DNA from: Bradyrhizobium betae
GTDB lineage: Bacteria > Pseudomonadota > Alphaproteobacteria > Rhizobiales > Xanthobacteraceae
Direction of reading: 5' to 3'
Assembly (NCBI RefSeq): GCF_004123905.1
Contig: NZ_MZXW01000054.1
Location: 62,001-126,000, forward strand
DNA length: 64,000 nucleotides
The position numbers and the translations under genes were made by a program. The notes beneath the pieces were generated by a model that worked only from the letters and a program-made list of their open reading frames with translations, did no database searches and had not been told where the DNA came from. Of this stretch, positions 60,801-64,000 are shown one piece after another; position 1 is the stretch's first letter; every line of letters begins with the position of its first letter.

Positions 60801-63800
60801 GCGAGCGGACCGCCCGTCGGCGAGATCGACGCCACAGTTGGCGCGGCGAAATAGGTGAACTGGTCTGCCGCTGATGTCGCGGAGGTGCCGCCTATCGTTG
60901 TCACCCTGACGTCCACGACGCCGATCCCGGCCGGCGAGGTCGCGGTGATCTGGGTTGCGGAATTGACGGTGAAGCCGGTGGCAGCACTCGGGCCGAAAGT
61001 CACCGCGGTTGCGCCCGTGAAGTTGGTGCCCGTGATCGTCACCGTCGTGCCGCCGGTGGCCGGACCCGATGTCGGCGAGATCGAACTGACCGTTGGCGAT
61101 GGAACATAGGTGAATTGATCGGCGGCCGATGTCGCCGACGTGCCGCCGGGGTTGGTCACACGGACGTCCACGGTGCCGGCTCCCGCCGGCGAGGTCGCGG
61201 TGATCGTGGTCGCGGAGACGACCGTAAAGCCGGATGCCGCGGTGGCGCCGAAGGTCACCGCAGTCGTCGTCGAGAATCCCGTGCCCGTGATCGTGACCGT
61301 GGTGCCCCCTGAGCCGGGGCCTGTTGTCGGCGAGATCGAAGTGACGGTCGGGGCAGCGATGTAGGTGAATTGATCAGCGGCGGAGGTTGCCGATGTGCCG
61401 CCTGTGGTCGTCACCCTGACATCGACGGTCCCGGTGCCAGCCGGCGATGTTGCGGTGATCTGTGTCGCCGAATTGACCGTGAAGCTCGCGGCCGTTGCGC
61501 CGAAGACGACCGTGGTCGCCCCGGACAGATTGGCACCGGTTATGATCACTGTGGTGCCGCCGGCCAGCGGGCCGGATGTCGGCGAAATCGACGTGACTGT
61601 CGGGGGGCCGACATAGGTGAATTGGTCAGCTGCGGAGGTTGCCGACGTTCCGCCCGGAGTCGTGACCCTGACGTCGACCACGCCGGTCCCGGCCGGCGAG
61701 GTCGCGGTGATCGAGGTCGCCGAGTTGAAGGTGAAGCCGGTCGCCGCCGTCGCACCGAACGTCACGGCGGTGACCCCCGTAAAATTGGTGCCGGTGATCG
61801 TCACCGTGGTGCCGCCCGCTGTCGGCCCCGCCGTCGGCGAGATCGAGGTGACGGTGGGGACGGGGATGTAGGTGAACTGGTCAGCCGCCGAAGTCGCCGA
61901 TGTGCCGCCCGTTGTCGTGACCCTGACATCCACGGTGCCGGTGCCTGCCGGCGAGGTCGCCGTGATCGTCGTCGCCGAGACGACTGTAAAGCCCGTCGCA
62001 GCCGTGGCGCCGAACACGACTGCTGTCGCGCCCGTGAAGTTGGTGCCGGTGATCGTCACCGTCGTGCCGCCTCCACCTGGACCTGATGTCGGCGAAATCG
62101 AGGTGACGGTCGGTGCCGGGACGTAGGTGAACTGATCGGCAGCTGAAGTTGCCGACGTACCGCCCGCGGTCGTGACCGTGACGTCGATGGTGCCGGCGGC
62201 ATGCGCCGGCGATGTCGCGGTGATCTGGGTCGCTGAATTGACGGTGAAGCCCGTTGCCGCCGTGCCCCCGAACGAGATCGCCGTCGCGCCCGAGAGATTG
62301 GTGCCGGTGATGATGACCGTCGTGCCGCCGGTCTGCGGGCCGGCCGTCGGTGAGATCGAGGTGACTGTTGGCGGCGCGACATAGGTGAACTGGTCGGCGG
62401 CCGAAGTTGCCGACGTCCCGCCAGGGGTCGTGATCCTGACGTCAACAGTGCCGGCGCTGCCTGCCGGCGAGGTCGCGGTGATCGAGGTCGCCGAGTTGAA
62501 GGTGAAGCCGGTTGCCGCCGTCGCACCGAACGTCACGGCGGTGACGCCGGTGAAATTGGTGCCTGTGATGGTCACGGTGGTGCCGCCCGCCGTGGGCCCT
62601 GCCGTGGGCGAGATCGAGGTGACAGTCGGTGTGGGGATATAGGTGAACTGGTCTGCCGCCGATGTTGCAGACGTCCCGCCGGCCGTCGTCACGCGGACAT
62701 CCACGGTGCCGGTCCCGGCTGGCGATGTCGCGGTGATCTGGGTCGCCGAATTGACGGTGAAGCCAGTCGCAGCCGTTGCCCCGAACGTCACGGCCGTCGC
62801 ATTCAGCAGGTTGGTGCCGGTGATGGTCACGGTGGTGCCGCCGCCACCCGGGCCCGACGTCGGCGAGATCGAGGTGACGGTGGGCGCGGCCACATAGGTG
62901 AACTGGTCGGAGGCCGTGGTCGCGGATGTTCCACCCGGTGTCGTGACGGTGACGTCGACGGTGCCAGCACTGCCGGCGGGAGCGGTGGCCGTGATCTGGG
63001 TATTGGAGTTGACCGTGTAGCCCGTGGCATTGGTCGCGCCGAATTTCACACCGGCCGCGCCTGTGGTCGTGCTGAAATTCGTACCGGCGATGATCACCGT
63101 CGTGCCGCCACCCGTTGGGCCGGAGGTCGGCGAGATCGAGGTGACGGTCGGCGCGGCAACATATGTGTATTGGTCTGCCGCCGACGTCGGCGATGTCGAG
63201 CCGTTCGTGACCGTGATATCGACGGTCCCGGCGGCCCCTGCCGGTGCGGTCGCGGTGATCTGGGTGTTGGAATTGACGGTGTAGCTGGTCGCGTTGGTGG
63301 CGCCGAACTTGACGCCGCCCGCGCCGGTCGTCCCGGTAAAATTAGTGCCTGTGATCACCACCGACGTGCCGCCGGCCAAGGGCCCGGACGTCGGTGAAAT
63401 CGCCGTCACCGTCGGGCTGGGCAGATTGATCGTGAACACAAAAGGGGTGTTCGCGATCGAACTGCCGGGACAGCTCGAGGTGAAATCGCTGCAGCCCGGC
63501 GCGTAATAGAGCGTGATCGTCTCCTGTCCGCTGCCCGTCTTGCTGTTCAGCGTGATGTCGATCCCGGCCTGACCGGAATTCGCACTTACACCAGCTCCGT
63601 TCGGGTTTGCTGGATGAAACGTATAGGTCGCCTTCGCCGTCGTCGGATTGTAGTCAGCGGCGGTGAGCTGTTGGTTGCCCGCATTGGTGCCGCTGGAATT
63701 GGAGATTGGCGCGTTCCAGAATGAATCTGTGCCCGAGACGGAAAAAAGGCCCCAAACAACGGAGTCGTCGGCAGGGGCGGAGGCCGTGCCGACAGTTAAG

Positions 63801-63958
63801 CACAGGCGGTAGGTCTGACCGACCGACGTGAAGTTGACCGTTACACCCGACGTGGAATTCGTCGTTTGATCGCAAGCAGCATTCGCCGCGGCCATCGCGC
63901 CGAGCATCAAGACGGCCGCGATGCAGATGCGTTGAGCCGCCCGCCAGACAGAGCGCAA
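57863..63958 (-). CDS. Giant IPT/TIG-repeat autotransporter adhesin
   Basis: A 2031-residue protein. Residues 1-27 form the signal peptide. Residues about 28-180 are a Cys-containing N-terminal domain (ACDQTTNSTSGVTVNFTSVG on). Residues about 183-1546 hold 16 tandem IPT/TIG domains of about 85 residues, each opening TVTSISPTSGP-type and closing SAADQFTY-type. Residues about 1549-1643 are a bacterial Ig-like domain (NPSSYGESVTFTATV). Then comes a linker with GGRGRGRGASRIDD, and from about residue 1760 a C-terminal autotransporter beta-barrel ending in RARIPF, with the terminal Phe required for outer membrane insertion. It would be a long surface fibre exported by its own barrel, likely for adhesion or biofilm. 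It stands alone at the right end of the window. Confidence 0.92.
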   Translation of the reverse strand: MRSVWRAAQRICIAAVLMLGAMAAANAACDQTTNSTSGVTVNFTSVGQTYRLCLTVGTASAPADDSVVWGLFSVSGTDSFWNAPISNSSGTNAGNQQLTAADYNPTTAKATYTFHPANPNGAGVSANSGQAGIDITLNSKTGSGQETITLYYAPGCSDFTSSCPGSSIANTPFVFTINLPSPTVTAISPTSGPLAGGTSVVITGTNFTGTTGAGGVKFGATNATSYTVNSNTQITATAPAGAAGTVDITVTNGSTSPTSAADQYTYVAAPTVTSISPTSGPTGGGTTVIIAGTNFSTTTGAAGVKFGATNATGYTVNSNTQITATAPAGSAGTVDVTVTTPGGTSATTASDQFTYVAAPTVTSISPTSGPGGGGTTVTITGTNLLNATAVTFGATAATGFTVNSATQITATSPAGTGTVDVRVTTAGGTSATSAADQFTYIPTPTVTSISPTAGPTAGGTTVTITGTNFTGVTAVTFGATAATGFTFNSATSITATSPAGSAGTVDVRITTPGGTSATSAADQFTYVAPPTVTSISPTAGPQTGGTTVIITGTNLSGATAISFGGTAATGFTVNSATQITATSPAHAAGTIDVTVTTAGGTSATSAADQFTYVPAPTVTSISPTSGPGGGGTTVTITGTNFTGATAVVFGATAATGFTVVSATTITATSPAGTGTVDVRVTTTGGTSATSAADQFTYIPVPTVTSISPTAGPTAGGTTVTITGTNFTGVTAVTFGATAATGFTFNSATSITATSPAGTGVVDVRVTTPGGTSATSAADQFTYVGPPTVTSISPTSGPLAGGTTVIITGANLSGATTVVFGATAASFTVNSATQITATSPAGTGTVDVRVTTTGGTSATSAADQFTYIAAPTVTSISPTTGPGSGGTTVTITGTGFSTTTAVTFGATAASGFTVVSATTITATSPAGAGTVDVRVTNPGGTSATSAADQFTYVPSPTVSSISPTSGPATGGTTVTITGTNFTGATAVTFGPSAATGFTVNSATQITATSPAGIGVVDVRVTTIGGTSATSAADQFTYFAAPTVASISPTGGPLAGGTSVTVTGTNFTGATTVKFGATSATGFTVNSATSITATSPAGTGTVDVTVTTPGGTSATSAADQFTYAAAPTVTSVAPNAGPTTGGTVVTVTGTGFTGTTAVTFGATAATSFTVNSLTSITATSPAGTGTVDLRVTNLGGISATSAADQFTYVATPAVTSISPTSGPAAGSTVVTITGTNFTGATAVTFGATAAAGFTVNSATSITATSPAGTGTVDVRVTTTGGTSPTSAADQFTYFAAPTVTSISPTGGPLAGGTSVTVTGTNFTGATVVKFGTTNATGFTVNSATSITATSPAGTGTVDVTVTTPGGTTAPSAADQFTYAATPAVTSVAPNAGPTTGGTSVTITGTGLSGATAVKFGATNATSFTVNSATSITATSPAGAGTVDVTVTTPGGTSATSASDQFSYTPAPSVTSISPTSGSAIGGTSVAITGTGFTGATAVKFGANNATSFTVNSATSITATSPPGAGTVDVTVTSVGGTSPTSAADRFTYLSATTTTELISSKNPSSYGESVTFTATVRSSGGTPTGTVTFNDGTTPIGTSTLSAGAATFATTTLAVGNHSITATYNRSVAFNASTSPALNQTVDIPADSAKLRALQLNVTKIVAQASGQAISGSIDTAISEGFSEGGQYITPGAGGMRVNFAAAPDGDEDDKPKSDQQSASQGSNAYAGGRGRGRGASRIDDAFAAIDRAAPTKAPAARFKEQKDWLFWIDVRGTGIDRWGSSGNIGQGATQATLYGQQINLLSGLTYRARPDLLVGVVGGYENFSYTETDINGKLKGDGWTVGAYLGWKIIPTLRYDAAVTYSGIGYNGVAGTAQGSFNGNRWMFATGFTGSYSWANFNIEPSAKVYALWERENAYVDSLGTQQAPRTFSSGRASAGSRVSYPVPWLDSVLLLPYAGVYADYYFTQDDAAAIVAAGGIPLASTPLLQGWSARVTGGIGARLAGGTTVGFGAELGGIGGNTQIWTFTGRARIPF
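59310..63420 (-). repeat. Sixteen tandem 255-bp coding repeats (IPT/TIG domains)
   Basis: The unit is about 85 codons. Copies diverge moderately at the protein level, but adjacent and alternate units share long nearly identical DNA stretches, for example around 60030-60110 and 60780-60870. This favours unequal recombination and change of copy number. Confidence 0.85.
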
Positions 63959-64000
63959 TATCCGCGACGGGATAGCTCCACCATCGCGTGCCGGGACCGC

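Noticed and set aside
59310..63420. Regular repeats as a possible CRISPR or satellite array
   Set aside because: The units are 255 bp, continuous coding sequence, with no short identical repeats separated by unique spacers.
59325..63506. A ladder of rightward open frames of about 84 codons at 255-base spacing opposite the autotransporter
   Set aside because: They are the antisense shadow of the tandem TIG repeats: same period, no ribosome binding sites, Val/Pro-rich translations mirroring the repeat.

Overview
The window is GC-rich alphaproteobacterial chromosome. Gene content points to Bradyrhizobium or a close relative in the Nitrobacteraceae: many small rhizobial proteins, Tat-exported ABC binding proteins, a DUF1476 (ATPase zeta-like) protein and an RlpA-type lipoprotein. 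This assignment is my inference; no rRNA gene is present to settle it. Layout: (1) 1-3400: small exported proteins, a secreted cyclohexadienyl dehydratase (PheC-type) and two proteins of unknown function. (2) 3570-9041: a minus-strand carbohydrate ABC transporter operon (Tat binding protein, two permeases, UgpC/MsmK-type ATPase) ending in a D-2-hydroxyacid dehydrogenase. (3) 9532-12569: an LTxxQ periplasmic protein, a stand-alone receiver domain, two microproteins and glucokinase. (4) 12791-16704: pncA, a PHA-synthase-like hydrolase and nadE, giving two NAD-recycling enzymes close together. (5) 17166-23411: a TIM-barrel sugar epimerase-like gene leading a tightly overlapped oligopeptide/opine-type (Dpp-like) ABC transporter operon.

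(6) 23457-27825: a compact ribosomal natural-product (thiazole/oxazole-modified peptide) cluster. It has a 140-residue precursor whose C-terminus is a run of 16 cysteines in Cys-x-x spacing, then a fused RRE/E1-like/YcaO cyclodehydratase, then a SagB-type flavin dehydrogenase. A stem-loop lies between the precursor and the enzymes. (7) 28065-37869: a two-domain VOC protein, ilvD, a small repetitive secreted protein, an AraC regulator divergent from an SDR, a 973-residue winged-helix/NTPase/repeat regulator and a second AraC regulator. (8) 38163-42832: tRNA-Ser(UGA), whose 3' tail is repeated 2.8 kb downstream. The two copies bracket a duplicated DUF2786 gene, with visibly lower-GC cargo (GNAT, zinc-ribbon and membrane proteins) between them; a truncated beta-helix gene lies beyond the right edge.

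(9) 43154-53716: a secreted alpha/beta hydrolase divergent from a six-gene operon that encodes a tyrosinase with an N-terminal extension, a LodA/GoxA-family (CTQ quinoprotein) oxidase, a small unknown protein, a LodB-like flavoprotein, an exported multicopper oxidase and a DJ-1/PfpI protein. I regard this copper/quinone oxidase operon and the Cys-rich peptide cluster as the two most interesting systems here. (10) 53836-57819: small proteins, a zeta-like DUF1476 protein, a UPF0114 membrane protein and an RlpA-like lipoprotein. (11) 57863-63958: a 2031-residue autotransporter with 16 tandem IPT/TIG domains, one Ig-like domain and a C-terminal beta-barrel. All functions are read from sequence motifs and remembered family knowledge; no database search was run.
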